Shown piece by piece: positions 21,752-34,252 of a stretch of 64,000 nt of DNA (positions are counted from its first letter, which is position 1; every line of letters begins with the position of its first letter). The DNA is taken from the NCBI GenBank assembly GCA_949317995.1, contig OX439036.1, positions 111,021,669-111,085,668 of the forward strand, in the 5' to 3' direction. Origin of the DNA: Acholoe squamosa. Its lineage: Eukaryota; Annelida; Polychaeta; Phyllodocida; Polynoidae. The notes beneath the pieces were generated by a model. That model saw only the letters and a list, made by a program, of their open reading frames with translations, was not told the origin of the DNA and made no database searches. A program made the position numbers and the translations under genes.

Positions 21752-23547
21752 GAGGCGTCTGTAACGAAAACTCTAGGATTGCTCTAAAACAAGTTGGGAC
21801 AATCACAGCAACTTGAAATTTGGGCTGCAAGTAGCTATTACTAACTGGATCAAGCATACAAGAATGCAAAACTGTATCTTTAAAGATTTTTGTGAGAGCC
21901 CGGACATAATTATCAAAATATTAAAAAAATTGACAATTTTATCTTCAAATCACTAACTTTACTGTAGTTCTTTCAATAATGTCCTGATTAGTTCCAGAAT
22001 TGCTCTAACTAATCCTCATTATGTCTAGTTTGGGGAAAATAAAACAGTGGAGGCCTCACTAAAACCAATTTTGTACCCTTGAGTGTTGAATGTCTGCCAA
22101 AGTGGAAAAAAATGAGGAAAATCCAAATTTCACACAGGTAAAGGGGCCCCCAAAAGGTTTTTTTCAGCAATTGCAAGGCTGCTCTGTACCAAAATGGACT
22201 TAGGCTAGGGGCATCTTGTGGTAAAGTATTAGTTGGTTATATGGACTGAAAATATTTTTTTGGGGGGAAAATGTTGAAATGAGGTGCCTGTGACTAAAAC
22301 TAAAAATGCAATAAATTTAGATAAATATGCTGGAAATGAAATTATTTTTGGTCAGGACATTGAATAATAATGTATCATAGTCTAACAAGAATAAATATTG
22401 TATAGATGATGCTTTGCAAGATTACAAGAACAGAATTTCATTTCTGTCGGAGGCGTCTGTGACGAAAACTCATTTCTGCGCTTTGATGCTTGTTGTGGCA
22501 AAAAAAGGAATGGGATTTTAATTATAACACACACAATTGATGAAGAGGAATACAACACATCATATCAACCAGAGAAAAGCCAATTGAATACCCTCATCTC
22601 ATGTACACATAGGAATTTCTGGAGCAATTTGAGGCAATTTTAGGTCAAACACAATTTTAGAACCACCAACTCTTGAATAAAATCAACAGAACATGTAGCA
22701 AATGCCGTAAAATATTTGGGGCACATCATTTCTGCACATTTCAATCCATTTTTGACCTTAGGGCAGCATATGGTGCTCACAAGAGAGAATTTTGTTTAAC
22801 AGGAGTTTTCGTCACAGACGCCTCATGAATATGAGTCTGTATCAAATATCGCCCAAAATCAACATGACAGCCACCTGCCAAGTCCAAGAGGCTTGCTGAT
22901 TCAATCAAGCTATACTGTTTTCATCAAAATAAGACCAAATTAACCAAATCTAACCACATCAGCAAATACTAGGGGATATAATCTTTGGACTGCGAAAGAA
23001 GTTTGATCAGATTCTTAAACTTTGATGGCCAAATTTGTCAAAGTCTGCAGAGAATCTTCAGAAAATCTTTGATAAACAACCAGTTGTAACACTTATTTTA
23101 CAAAAACAAGGCTCTCCCAAGTAATTGACTTCCACTGGGTAACAGCAGATGATTCTGACTTTGCAACAAACAAAATCGTGAGGCGTCTGTGACGAAAACC
23201 CCCTATATGAGAAATGGTACTCGAAATGCTACACTGGAGGCCCACAGCTTACCAATGCTTGTCAGAATTGATAAGCTGGCTGTGATGGTTGATATGACAT
23301 GTAAGAAACACAAATAGATACCTAAATAAATTAGCAACATTATAACATCTAGTTGAGGCTTCTGTGACGAAAACCCAGTCCACATGGACATTCTGACCTA
23401 CAAATCAGGGACCATTCGACCGATGGCTAAAATCTTTATACCAACTTCACCCCTTTATAAGTTCTTTATGTGACATGTAATTGAGACATTGTATCACTAT
23501 TATTGATAGAGTTATTCTGACCTAAGAGTTATTTTCACAGACGCCTC
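21752..23547. repeat. Box-1 array: conserved 20-bp box on a ~175-bp grid
   Basis: GAGGCGTCTGTGACGAAAAC or close variants at 21752, 22281 (degenerate), 22450, 23180 and 23355 on the plus strand, and inverted at 22805 and 23528. Intervals are 529, 169, 355, 375, 175 and 173 bp, close to multiples of 175. A weak match also lies at 22631. Spacers share little obvious similarity. No coding capacity. Confidence 0.7.
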
Positions 23548-23783
23548 GAAGAGTAAAATTCCACACATGAGTGACCATAGTAAAAAAGTCTCAATCAACA
23601 TCCACCTAAACTGACATGAATAGTGTAGGCCTAATATATGCCTAATACTACAGGCAATTTTGGATGGGTTTCTAGTCTTTTAGTGGACAATAGGACATGT
23701 GCAAAATGACTATATATAGTCATAGACTAAAAAAGACCCAGGTGCCCACTTTCGGTGGATTGACCCATATAGTTACCCCTTTT

Positions 23784-24260
23784 GTTATACACAGTACATC
23801 AAGTCTCATTCTATACATGTTAATTACCCTAAGTTAATTACCAGACTATACTTTCAATGTATGTTTGGCACATTTGTCTGAAAACAGACCATCATCTCTT
23901 AATTGTGTCTTTGAGCTTCCCTAGCCCACTTAAAAGGGTCTATATCTCCTCTTTCCTATCCCCTCAGGATGTACGGGCTTCCCTAGCCCACTTAAAAGGG
24001 TCTATATCTCCTCTTTCCTATCCCCTCAGGATGTGTGTGGTGCACATGCGTGGGCACTGACACATTCCTTTGTTAAATTATCAACCTGTGAAGCATGGGA
24101 TAGCCACTTAGTGCCGCTAAAGTGTTGTAAAACACAAATCAATCAATCAATCAATTAATTGTGTCTTTTTTTTTTCCTTTCTAAAAGCTAGATAATCATC
24201 CCATAAATGTTAAGATACTGAGAGTGAAAGATGAATAGCCAAAGAGATAATTAAGGTGTA
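23784..24260. mobile_element. Dispersed repeat copy with TTAATTACC end, interrupted by a retroposon
   Basis: From ATACACAGTA through TTAATTACC, CACATTTGTCTGAAAACAG and GATAATCATCCCATAAATG it matches the element at 46068-46960. The right inverted end is missing. The SINE-like unit 23913-24154 sits inside it. Confidence 0.6.
23913..24154 (+). mobile_element. SINE-like or truncated LINE insertion with 14-bp TSD
   Basis: TTAATTGTGTCTTT at 23899-23912 is repeated at 24155-24168. The insert ends in a (AATC)n tail, as LINE-mobilised units do. Its first ~60 bp (GCTTCCCTAGCCCACTTAAA...CTCAGGATGT) are tandemly duplicated. No A or B box is evident, so either a non-tRNA SINE or the 3' end of a LINE is possible. 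Confidence 0.75.
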
Positions 24261-25265
24261 ATGATTTTGGGGGCTTAATTAATTTTAGATTTTGATCTCT
24301 TATGTACAGATTAATAATTGGCCTAGCTTAACCCCATGTGGGGGAATGAATAGATGGATGTAAATATGAAGATAAAACAAGTAGACAGTCAGATATAGTT
24401 CATATAATATATTATCAAACCAAATACAGATACAATAGTAATAGAATATACAAGTCACCAGTCAGTAATATATAACTCTTTGTCTATGTGTAATAACCTG
24501 CCCTAGCTCTAAAAACACCAACCAAGAAGAAGTAGCTTGTAGCATTTACCTTAACCTGGAGTGTCTTGTAGGAGTCTGAGACCTGAGGGCTAGTCCCTTG
24601 GGACTTTATAGGGGTATCAGCCCACATGGGCACTTTTGGAAAGTTCCCTATGTATACTCCCTCTAACAGAGTCCAAATGCCATGGGGCATTTGGAAAGTG
24701 CTTCCTGTTAGCCCTTCCCCCATTAGACTTTGCTCGTCCTCGAGCAATTAAAACATGCATCCACAACTATACCTGTGGAATCTATACCTTAACTTGGTGG
24801 TGGAAACTCTAGATTGCTGAGGCAAAATACATCAAAATCAAATTACATTAAAAAATGAGGATGCTAGGGATCAAGAGGGCGCAGTAAAGCTGCAAGACCA
24901 GTTTCATGAGGGGTTTAGGAGTTTAGATTGACCCTTTTGGTTTGGCAGAAGAGTCATGTGTGGTAGGCTTTGAGTAGGAGTGTGGGTTATATAGGCTATA
25001 AATTTCTTTAAAAGTGTGATGAAGGAAGGATGTGCATGTTATTTTACCAAAAAGAGTGTTGCTTGAAGGTACACTGTGATACCTCAAAGAACTTTTTTTG
25101 GTGAATCAAGGTCTTCAATCAGTATGTGCTGTACTTAATCTGTCTCTACCTACAGTAATAACTGCTGTAATATTACTGCTGCTTATGTCAGTGTCTGTGT
25201 TTATCAGCCACTATCTACAGAAACCAGTCTCTAGTTATCTACTCTTTCCAGTCAGTTATCTCTCA
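24261..25265. other. No gene recognised
   Basis: AT-rich DNA with short unsupported ORFs only. Confidence 0.4.
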
Positions 25266-26640
25266 CACTGTACAGTAATCTATCAACTTATTCCATGTTT
25301 ATTCCAACTATATTCCACTTATTCAACCTTAGTTGACTTATCTCACCATTATTCAACATTTTCCCATCCATATTCCACTTATTACATCCATATTCCCAAT
25401 TTATTTTATGCAATTAAATACATAATTATTACATTTATATTACAAACTTTTTCACCAATATTCCACTCACATTCAATGCTACCTTCATTCCAACCACATT
25501 CAACAAATTTTGCAATAATTATACCCATACTCCAATTATTGCACCCAAATTATACACTTATTGCAACCATATTACACACTTATTCCAGCCATAATGCACT
25601 TATTCTACCTATAATTTACTTATTCCTCCCATAATCGACCCTGATTTCATCTATAATTCGTACTTATTCCACCCATATTCCTAACTTAGTGCAATATTTG
25701 TTGACACCATATTCCATTTATTGCACCTCATTTCACACTTATTCCATTCATGTTCCACTTACTCCACACATAGTCAACTTATTCCAACCATATCCCACCT
25801 ATTCAACTTATTGGACTCATAGTCTACTGCATTTCCCACCTTATTTTACACTTATTCCATCCATATTCCACTTACTCCACCCATACTCCACTTATTCAAC
25901 CCATATTCCACACTTAGTGAATGGATAGTTCACTTATTCCACCCATATTCCACTTAGTGGACCTATAGTCTACACCATATTCCACCTTATTCCATACTTA
26001 TTGCATCTATATTTCACTTACTCCAACCATCCACTACTTATTCCACCCATATTTCGCTTATGTGACCCATAGTCTTCACCATATTCCTCCTTATTCCATC
26101 CATATTCCACTTACTCCACCCATACTCAACATATTCCACCCATTATTCCACACTTAGTGGATGCATAGTTCACTTATTCCACCCATATTCCACTTATTCC
26201 AACCATATTCCACTTATTGGCATATAGTCTACACCATTCCACCTTATTCCACACTTATTCCATCCATATTCCACTTACTCCACCCATAGTCCACTTATTC
26301 CACCCATATTCCACACTTAGTGCATACATAGTCCACTTATTCCACCCATATTCCACACTTAGTGCATACATAGTTCACTTATTCCACCCATATTCCACAC
26401 TTAGTGCATACATAGTTCACTTATTCCACCCATATTCCACTTATTCCACCCATATTTTACTTATTCCACCCATTTTTCACTCTTTGGACCAAGTCTTCAC
26501 CATATTCCTCCTTATTCCACCCTTTATTCCACACTTAGTGCAAGCATAGTTAACTTATTCAAATATTTCACTTATTGGACCCATAGTCTACACCATTCCA
26601 CCTTATTCCACACTTATTCCACCCATATTCCACACTCGGT
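25266..26640. repeat. Degenerate satellite of TTATTCCACCCATATTCCAC type
   Basis: About 1.4 kb built from ~20-bp units mixing CTTATTCCACCCATATTCCA with CACTTAGTGCATACATAG. A higher-order ~55-60 bp period is clear at 26,280-26,460. Long open frames here come from composition, not coding. Confidence 0.85.
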
Positions 26641-26740
26641 AACTGTGTGTGTGTACCTCATTAGGACACAATGTAACTGTGTGTGTACCTCATAAGAAGA
26701 CTCTGTGTAACTGTGTGTACCTCATAAGGCTAACATCTGG
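26640..26740. repeat. GTGTGTACCTCATAAGG short tandem repeat
   Basis: Three units of AACTGTGTGTGTACCTCATAAG at ~40-bp spacing. The same CCTCATAAGG word dominates 50.9-52.5 kb. Confidence 0.7.
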
Positions 26741-27054
26741 GGGACACTGCACAACATTATACTGTAGCTCACGACCCCTATGACTAGGATAATCGTCAGG
26801 AGTGACCCACTACTGGTCAGTATAATCAGCCCCTAATATGTAAACTAATATCGGCTGCTATTTAGCTACACTTACCCCACAGGGTTCTCCAGTTAAAAAA
26901 GTCACACTATGTTGTAGTCTTGAATAGACAACTCTGAAATAATAGTATGTCCTGCTCTAGGGCAGAGGTGCAGCACTTAAACAGTCATAACCCTTCTTTG
27001 AAAAGCCTCAGTATGTTTATCATTCTGAATTTAGTATGTGTGGCCACTAAAATG

Positions 27055-27490
27055 AAAGGGTTAATTGTGTTTTTTTCTTCCCTTTTCTGGGTAAAGGCTA
27101 GATAATCAATACATAAATGTTGAGATACTGAAAGTGAAAAATGAACAGCCAGGTCAATATAGAGTTTAACAGGGGCACAATGTCGTGTCATCTACTGAAC
27201 ATGCAGCATATTTGATACACTTATCTAAGCTAGAGCTAACGCTTTAACACTATAGGAGTGGTCTTTTGAGAGGGGTGTTGTAGACACTAAATTGATCCAA
27301 ATTTTGAAGGCAATTGAGTTACAGTTGCAAGAAAACTAGTATTCTTATGTCAGGTCTTGCTTTCATAGATCCTCACCTCATAAGTCTGTCTCTTCACCAT
27401 AGCAGGTGAATTTAGCAAAAGTCATGGCTTACATAGTTTTTTCCAAGAGTGTTCTGAGATTCTTCCAGTTTCTTCCAGAAGAAACCTGTG
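27055..27490. repeat. Dispersed repeat family R, copy 1
   Basis: Starts TTAATTGTGTTTTTTTC, passes GATAATCAATACATAAATG and CAGGGGCACAATGTCGTG, and ends near GAGATTCTTCCAG. It matches 46795-46893 plus 47310-47560, where the two halves are separated by other DNA. Confidence 0.65.
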
Positions 27491-27529
27491 TACTGGTTTG
27501 TTCTATATGTTGAATTGGTCAGCTCTTAG

Positions 27530-27845
27530 GCTCGCTTAATCACTACAAGCAGCACACAACACGAAAGGTTCGGGTTGGGCAAAGCCCTTAACTTCCCATC
27601 TGTTCGGATGGACTTTATTCTGAGAAGGAAAATAAACACGTCTGGACTGGACTAGGTCCAGTCCCCTTCTGCCGATCGTCCAGCTCCTTAGTACGAGCTG
27701 AGTGCGAGGCATGGTGCTGACCCCTCTTGTACCAAACGGGTATCGCGAAGCCACACATGGTTGGCATAGAAGGAACGAGCACCACACGAGCACATCTCTC
27801 GGATGATCCGCACTAGTATATATACAACAATGCCAGCCCCTACAC
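27530..27845 (-). repeat. Candidate solo LTR
   Basis: A GC-richer island in AT-rich DNA. On the minus strand it starts TGTAGGGGCTGGCATTG, has a TATATATA box, then ~190 bp later AATAAAGTCC, and ends near GTGATTAAGCGAGCC. The TATA to poly(A)-signal order in ~310 bp suits an LTR. No target duplication or internal region was found. Confidence 0.4.
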
Positions 27846-27991
27846 CACCCCCCCTAGACTTTACCTAGGGTAGATGATACAATAGACTATTTTAAACCTG
27901 ATGATATGATATATAACAATTATTTACACAGGTAAGTCTACAATATAGTAGTTAGAAAACTAATATAACAATAGAGGGGCATTATAAATAT

Positions 27992-30300
27992 TATGTACAT
28001 ATATGGCTATGTATCATGAGTTCAATGCAACTTTTGAGTTTGTCCCGTTCCCAACCACTTTTACATTTGGACTACTCCAAATCACAATAAATTTTAATAT
28101 CCTAGGTGTTTATTGGCCCAGGAGGTTGTGCTAGTTGTGCCCTTTCAGAAGATATATGATTTACCCTGTTGCTTTGTTATTCTTTTGTTAAAAGGGGGCA
28201 ATACATGTCCCAAATTCCATGTTTTTCATCATATTCCTCTTTTCAGTGATATAGAAAACAAATGCTAATCCACTATATGTAAGTGTTTTTGTGTTCATAT
28301 TTATGTCTATACCATTGGCTATCATTTTAACCTATGGGCATATTTTAGTAAGCAATCTGGTCGACATGGTATAGGTATATATGAGAAAATAGCAAAGTCC
28401 CATTCCCAACCACTTTTTAAAAGAGTCTTTAAAAATGAATGCTTCCCACCATATTTCTAATAATGATTTTCCTGAAGCTACAATAGTTGTACTATAAGTG
28501 AAATCCATATGTCTCTGAAGCAATGCCCAATCTTTGCTAGCCTCTGTCTCCTTATTTATCCATTCTCAGGATCTTCCAAACTTACCATGGTGCTTATGTC
28601 CCGTTCCCAACCACAAAAAATTAAGATAGTAGTATCTCCATAGTTTTCATATTTAACTGTTTGCATAATATGCACAATTTAGCCCTATTTGAGCCCTAAA
28701 AGAAAATTTAATATAGAGCTTTCTGGTCATTCATTTCTCTGCAACCCTTCATCAGTCACCACATGTGTCCTGTTCCAACCACTTTTGTCCTGTTCCCAAC
28801 CACTTCTTATAACACCCCATTGTTCAGTTCTACAATGCATGAAACTCACTCTAAGGCACATATTCCCTCCCCTTTGTTCTCCCATCCACTCATAACATAA
28901 AAATAAAGAAAATGTCAGTCATTGTAATGATAATGTCCTGTTCCCAACCACTTGTGTCTTGTTCCCAACCATTTTTTTTTCAAATGTAACATTATTCAAT
29001 CATAACTCTTGTGAGACTCAATCGTAATTACCTATCCCTTCACCTCGGTCGTCCCATTAACTCATGACATAGTATTGTCTCAGTATAATGAAGTTAATCA
29101 CAGTCACTGTAATGATAGCATCTCATTCCGAACCACTTTCTGTGTCCGGTTCCAAACCACTTTATTCTTGAAAGTGACATTCAGTTGTACACCTCAATCA
29201 CCAGCACCAATCCCGTGGCTACTGTTCCCCCATCCACTGATTGCATAGAATTATGTCAATTTATTGAATTACTCCTAGTCACTGTAATGATTATATCTTG
29301 TTTCCCATTACTCATGTCCCATTCCCAACCACTTATGTCCTGTTCCCAATCACTTCTTTAAAGAAAAGTAACATTACTCGGTTTTTGTCATTCATGAACC
29401 TCACTCACAAGCACCTGTTCCTCTGGCCCTGTCCCTCCTTTAGCTCAGCACATGGAATTGCATCAATATGATGAATAGGCCCCAGTCATTATAATGATAA
29501 TGGTCTGTTCCCAACCACTTCTTGTCCCATTCCCAACCATATTTGAAATGTGACTTTGTACAGTTCTACCACACATGAAAATCACTTACCACTGGCCATA
29601 TCCTTTCCCCTTCCCTCACACTAACTCATGACAAATTTCTTACTATGTATCCTTTAGAATTTCACCTACATATGTATATACTGATCATATCCTGCTTCCA
29701 ATCACCTTTGTCCCGTTCCCAACCACTTTACATGATTGAGTATATTGAAAATTATGAAAACATCTTTATGGATATGGTTATCACCCAGGATAACAATTTA
29801 AGGGGAAGGTTTTGCAGTATCCCTGGGACCCAAAGTATTACGCTGGCCCTATTTGTTTACCTTGTACAAAATTTCAAAGTTTAGTATAAATTCTTGCAAA
29901 AAAAGGGTTGAAAATTCAAATTTAGGGAGGCTGGGGTCTTAAATCCCTAATGAGATAAGCGGAAAGGATGTTACAGCTATGAAGTATGTTCATGACCAAA
30001 TAATTTTCCACAGAAAATGTATAGAAGGTTTGGATATTAAAGACTATCTATGAGGACAAAATAAAAGTGGTTGGGAACGGGACAGAATGGGGTACCATAT
30101 GTCTGAAGAGGTGCCATGGGGTGAGTGCACATATTTAAGAAAGAACAACCTTGTATGGTCATCCATCAATAAATATAGTTTACTCATACAGATGGATTTA
30201 AGCCTACTAGAGTTTTAGGTCTGACCCCTTCCCGATCCCTATGGATCCAAAAGTTGCATCAAACTCATGATACAGAGCCATATAGGCATCGTTACATATA
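27992..30300. mobile_element. 2.3-kb non-autonomous element with inverted ends and box-2 array
   Basis: Left end 27992-28039 and right end 30246-30300 are inverted copies (~80% over 48 bp; shared TATGGCT, GTATCATGAGTT, ATGCAACTTTTG). Inside, GTCCCGTTCCCAACCACTT or variants occur at 28042, 28397, 28598, 28767/28787, 28935/28956, 29120/29142, 29336/29357, 29502/29523 and 29709, and inverted at 30067. Intervals are about 178 bp or twice that. Several monomers also share GTCAYTGTAATGATAAT ahead of the box, and paired boxes lie ~21 bp apart. No ORF of note. Confidence 0.7.
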
Positions 30301-30860
30301 ACCTGAAGTAACTAAGTTTAACTAGATAGGAAGTGGCACCTTATGCACCATCGACCTATATTATGAAGTAACAATATTACAAAGTTATACTAGTATTGAC
30401 ACACATTATTAAACTTATACAGTGTTTATAGACATGTAGTATTTATAAAAATATCCAAGAGTGGATGAAACAATAGTGTTTCGTATTAACCCGAAAAAAA
30501 AAATTTGTTTTGTTTTAGATTTAATAAAAATATAAGAAATTAAGAGGTATCTTCCCAGGGTAGTAGAATCACCCTTACAATAATAGTTTGACTTCCAGCG
30601 AACCTGGAATGACTGGTTTCTGCAGCTCCATCCAGCGACATGTGTGTGGTGGCAAGCCACATTGCTGTTATGGTGTGCCCTGATGAAGTTGTGTAGATGG
30701 AGCCCCCTTCGAGTGGTAGTCCACGAGTGGTTTGGGTAGCGTCCATCTAGTTGCAGGTTGTCATTCCAGTCCGTAGGATCCGGGTGGTCATCCGAGAATG
30801 GTCTTTGGCATATAAGGGATGCCTTTACCCTCAGGTACTAAATAACTGGCAGATGGACAC
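30301..30860 (-). other. 3' region of the C2H2 gag-like gene, copy 1
   Basis: Similar to 55560-56354 downstream of copy 2. Shared words include GTGGCAAGC, GCTGTTATG, GTGTGCCCTGATGAAG (plus strand) and ACCCGAAAAA. The similarity beyond the stop codon shows the repeat unit includes a 3' untranslated or LTR-like part. Confidence 0.55.
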
Positions 30861-33800
30861 TTACAAGTCAGTAGACTCGTAGTCCGTGTCCATCTTCTCA
30901 GCGGACTCCGGGTTTGGAGCCGAGCTGCTGCGTTCTTTGTCGAGGAGCTTAAGGTTACCAGTGCTTGGGTCCAAGTCAAGTAGACGTGAACCCAAGTCAC
31001 CCATACCCTCGGACGAACTGCCTCCCACTGCTCCGGCATCAGCAACCGAGGGGACGTCTAGAGACCACAGTTTGCCGTCCCAGTCGTCCAGTTGCTTGCC
31101 GAAGCAGAGGAAGAACTTAAGGTCCGCCTCCTTGTACCTGGTAATGTACTTTAAGTTCTCGGTGGCGTGGAACTCCTTAAACTTCTCGGCTTCCTTTCTC
31201 TTTTCGACGCAGCATTTGTAGGCCTCCTCGACCCGCTTCATCTCCTGCTCTTTGATTTTATCCTCCTCATGCTTCTGTATCTCGTAAACGAGATTGAAGG
31301 TGGCTTCAGTTACATCCCGCCAGTAGTTGATAGACTTCTGACAGTGAAGTGACTGCCATTGGCTCATGAGGTCATTCTGGATCCTACATGTATGTTCGTT
31401 ACAGTGGTAGATGAACATTTCTGGATTCTCGAGTCCAGCCAACGTATTTGCCACCAGCCCCATGATGGGGACCCGAGAGTCCACAGATAGAGCAGCAGCT
31501 GTTTCTGAGTGGGTGGGGGTACAACAACAGGCGCTGCGCCTGCACTAGGGACCACAGAGCACTCAACCGTGGCACCTCCTTGTCCACTACCATTGGCAGG
31601 GAGTGGTCGGGTAGACTTGCATCCATCACGGCCCCTTCCTAGAGCCTTAGCCCTACCCGAGGAGGTCAGAACTTGGGATTCAGGTCCTGCAGGTCCCATA
31701 GCAGGGAACCATAGCCATGTACTCCCGGTATGCTTGGCGCTGTGCATCGCTGGATTCTTCTCCCGCCCACCATTCACCCTGTCCGGTGGTGTGGCCCAGG
31801 AAAGTAAGCCAGTCATCTGGGCTACTGGTGTTAACAGCTGGAGGGCGTTGGGCTCCAGCAGTTAAACCGGGTGGTGGTACTGTCTGGCTGACCACACGTG
31901 AAGTCTGGTCGCCAGGCATATCCAGCACTGAGACTTGCTGTCCGGACTGGCGACGATCAGCCAGGTAAGCTGGTCTAGACTGAACCGTAGCACCAGCGGG
32001 GCTCAGGGATCGGTCTGCATGGGTTTGTTTTTGGAATGTGGATGGGGTTTGCGCCCCAGCTGTTTCCCTCAAATGCTTTTCAGTTGGAAGTTGAAACTTT
32101 GAACCCGAGGGGTTCAACGCGAAGTAAGTGATGATATTTCCACACTTCCAGGCGCATAACTCGGGTTCAAACGCGAGTTTCCTCATCTGGTTCGCTGGGA
32201 GCTCAGCCCAGTCGGCAAGTAGCTCGTTAAAGCACCTAACTGCATGCTTTCCTGTCTTCTCCAGGCCAGTTCCATGGGCCTTTTGCAAATGTAAGGCCAT
32301 GTTGGTCACGAAGGTGCCATCACACACCAGGGATACACCTCAGCAAGGGCTTGTGGTGTATATGGTGCTCCACGATGTGCCTGGTGAACCGAGGCTTGGT
32401 ACTGAATACCTTCTCTCTGGTAAGCGAGAGCTGGCACGACTCGAATGGGCACTTACGGCAGTTGCCGCTGGGTCCCCATTGGGTCATAGCCCACTAAACT
32501 AGTCCTCGCCTAATAGTTATAGACCAGTCCTAACTTGGATTTTAGCTGATCAATCCAAATCAGAATAAATTTCCCCACTGGTGTATCATTAGGTCCGGAT
32601 TTCATCCATTCCCCTTCATCACTGTCACCGTCCATGTTGACAGTGCCTGGACATTCGGCATGTCTGTGGTCATGTCTTCCCACGTCGTTACCACCTGCAA
32701 CTCTGACTTGGCCGACTCGGGCAGCTCTGGGTCACATTCACTCCCTGACTCGCTGCTCAACTAAATCTGTGCCCCCTTTGATTGGACTCGACTGGTGGTG
32801 ACAGTACCAGTCATAGTCACAACTGAGGTGACAGCAGACAACCCGCTGGTAGTGACAGTGGGTGCTGCAGTAACCGCGATGGCCATGGTGACTGCTGTGT
32901 AGGTAGGGGTCGGAGGCCTCGGCTGGCTTTTGTCCCCCTTCTTTGCAGAAGTAGGAGTGGGCACAGCCGGACTCTCCTTCAACACCTTCTTCTCCTTCTT
33001 CTTCTAAACGGGCTGTTTTGGGGCTTCAGGGCTGCAATCTGTTTTACCAGACTCCTTTCCCTTACCGGTACTCCTTCGGCCACTGGTGGTGGTATCAGTC
33101 TCCGACAAAGTACCCGACTTGAGCTGGGCCTGCTGCTTGCGATGGGCTCGGCGAACGGCAGTCAGCTCCTTCTGCTGGGCGGCAAGCTCATGACGCTTTT
33201 CCTCCACAGCAGCTTGTTGACGGGCAATGTCTTCCTTGAAAACCAAGCCGGCTGCCTCTGGAATGCTGGCACCCAGCTTACTCTCCGACTTAGACCTCTC
33301 CACCGCAATCCGGATATCCTCGTCCTCGAGGTCCGACTCAGTCAGTAGTCCCCTTGGTACAGGCTTGCGAACTAATTTCTTAGTTCGCCCTGTAGTGACC
33401 GAATGCAGCATGATGGTAGAGTTGGTGTCCATGTCGGATTCCGACTCCCGCAACTGTGTGGTCCTCCAGGAAGTCCCTTCTGATACCACAGCCCGTGCTA
33501 GCTCGTCTAACATCATGGCTCCAGCGAGACGTTTGTAGTTCCGCAGACATGACACTGGCATGTTTTCTGCCAGCTCGTCAGAACACGAGTCGATGACTAG
33601 TGCCCTGAAATCATCGGGTATCTCTCCCGGCTGTCCAGGAACCTCGGCTCCTATGCCATACCCAAACATTGATGGTGCATTGGGATGTAGGTTCCCCAGT
33701 TTGTAAAGACGCTACCGGCCTCCTCTTCAACGTGGGCGAGGTGCTCGACTCTTGTCTTATAACCCGGAGGATACAATGGGATATTCAAGATATTCAAACC

Positions 33801-34069
33801 TTCTGCTGTTGGGTCGGTTGGGTCTGAAGAACCTGATGCAGAAGCTACTGGACCCGGAGGTGGTGGAGGAGGCATTCGGTCCCTGTCTGTCGCGGCTGTC
33901 GATAACGCAGCGAGACAGTTAGCGGCCTCTTCCACTTCTGGCTTGCTTCCCAGGCCAGCATCGGAGGTCTCCATTGTTTCCTCCACCCGAGACGCGGCTG
34001 CTGGGGCCTTGTCTTCGTCCTACTCAATGTTGGTGGCCTGACGCACAGCTTCAGTTGTTCCCTGTGCCA
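30861..34069 (-). pseudogene. Gag-like gene with two C2H2 fingers, copy 1 (decayed)
   Basis: Starts at ATG 34069 (MAQGTTEAVRQ). The N-terminus is acidic and Pro-rich, interrupted by a TAG near 34,020. A frame change near 33,660 leads to a segment with a Gln/Glu/Arg coiled coil (~33,130-33,240) and two further in-frame TAGs near 33,006 and 32,761. Two zinc fingers follow (32,487-32,280: CRKCPFESC...HIVEHHIHH, then C-x-GVCDGTF...HLQKAH) with a one-base break between them. The last part has a charged helix (EIQKHEEDKIKEQE) and ends MDTDYESTDL-stop. Copy 2 (57996-56355) shares fingers, linker and tail. The function is unknown. A retroelement Gag is likely because it is repeated and lies next to a gypsy integrase. 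Confidence 0.6.
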
Positions 34070-34252
34070 TTACAGCGGAGCAACTTCCAATATAAAATTG
34101 GCGAAAATAAAGTCCAACTACAAAAAGGTAGGTACTGCGACTACTAACCGCCGGAGGACGCAAAAACAACCAGAGCGAAAATCAATAGCGTCTAAGCACC
34201 ACGATTCCGCCCTAGTTATAAAAGGTGTCATGAGCTTCAACCTTTCGAGTGG
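34070..34252 (-). promoter_or_regulatory. Possible promoter/leader of gag-like copy 1
   Basis: The minus strand has CTTTTATAACTAGGGCGG about 145 bp before the ATG, a plausible TATA box. No LTR ends or primer site were recognised. Confidence 0.25.

Noticed and set aside
25098-26549. Long open frames (up to 178 codons) on the plus strand
   Set aside because: They lie largely in the TTATTCCAC-type satellite; the lack of stops follows from repeat composition and the products are low-complexity.
27536-27793. 85-codon minus-strand ORF
   Set aside because: Lies within the LTR-like island with TATA and AATAAA signals, so regulatory sequence is more likely than coding.
30861-34069. TAG recoding (three in-frame stops all TAG)
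   Set aside because: The gene also has frameshifts and TGA breaks, so ordinary decay explains it; three events are too few to argue recoding.
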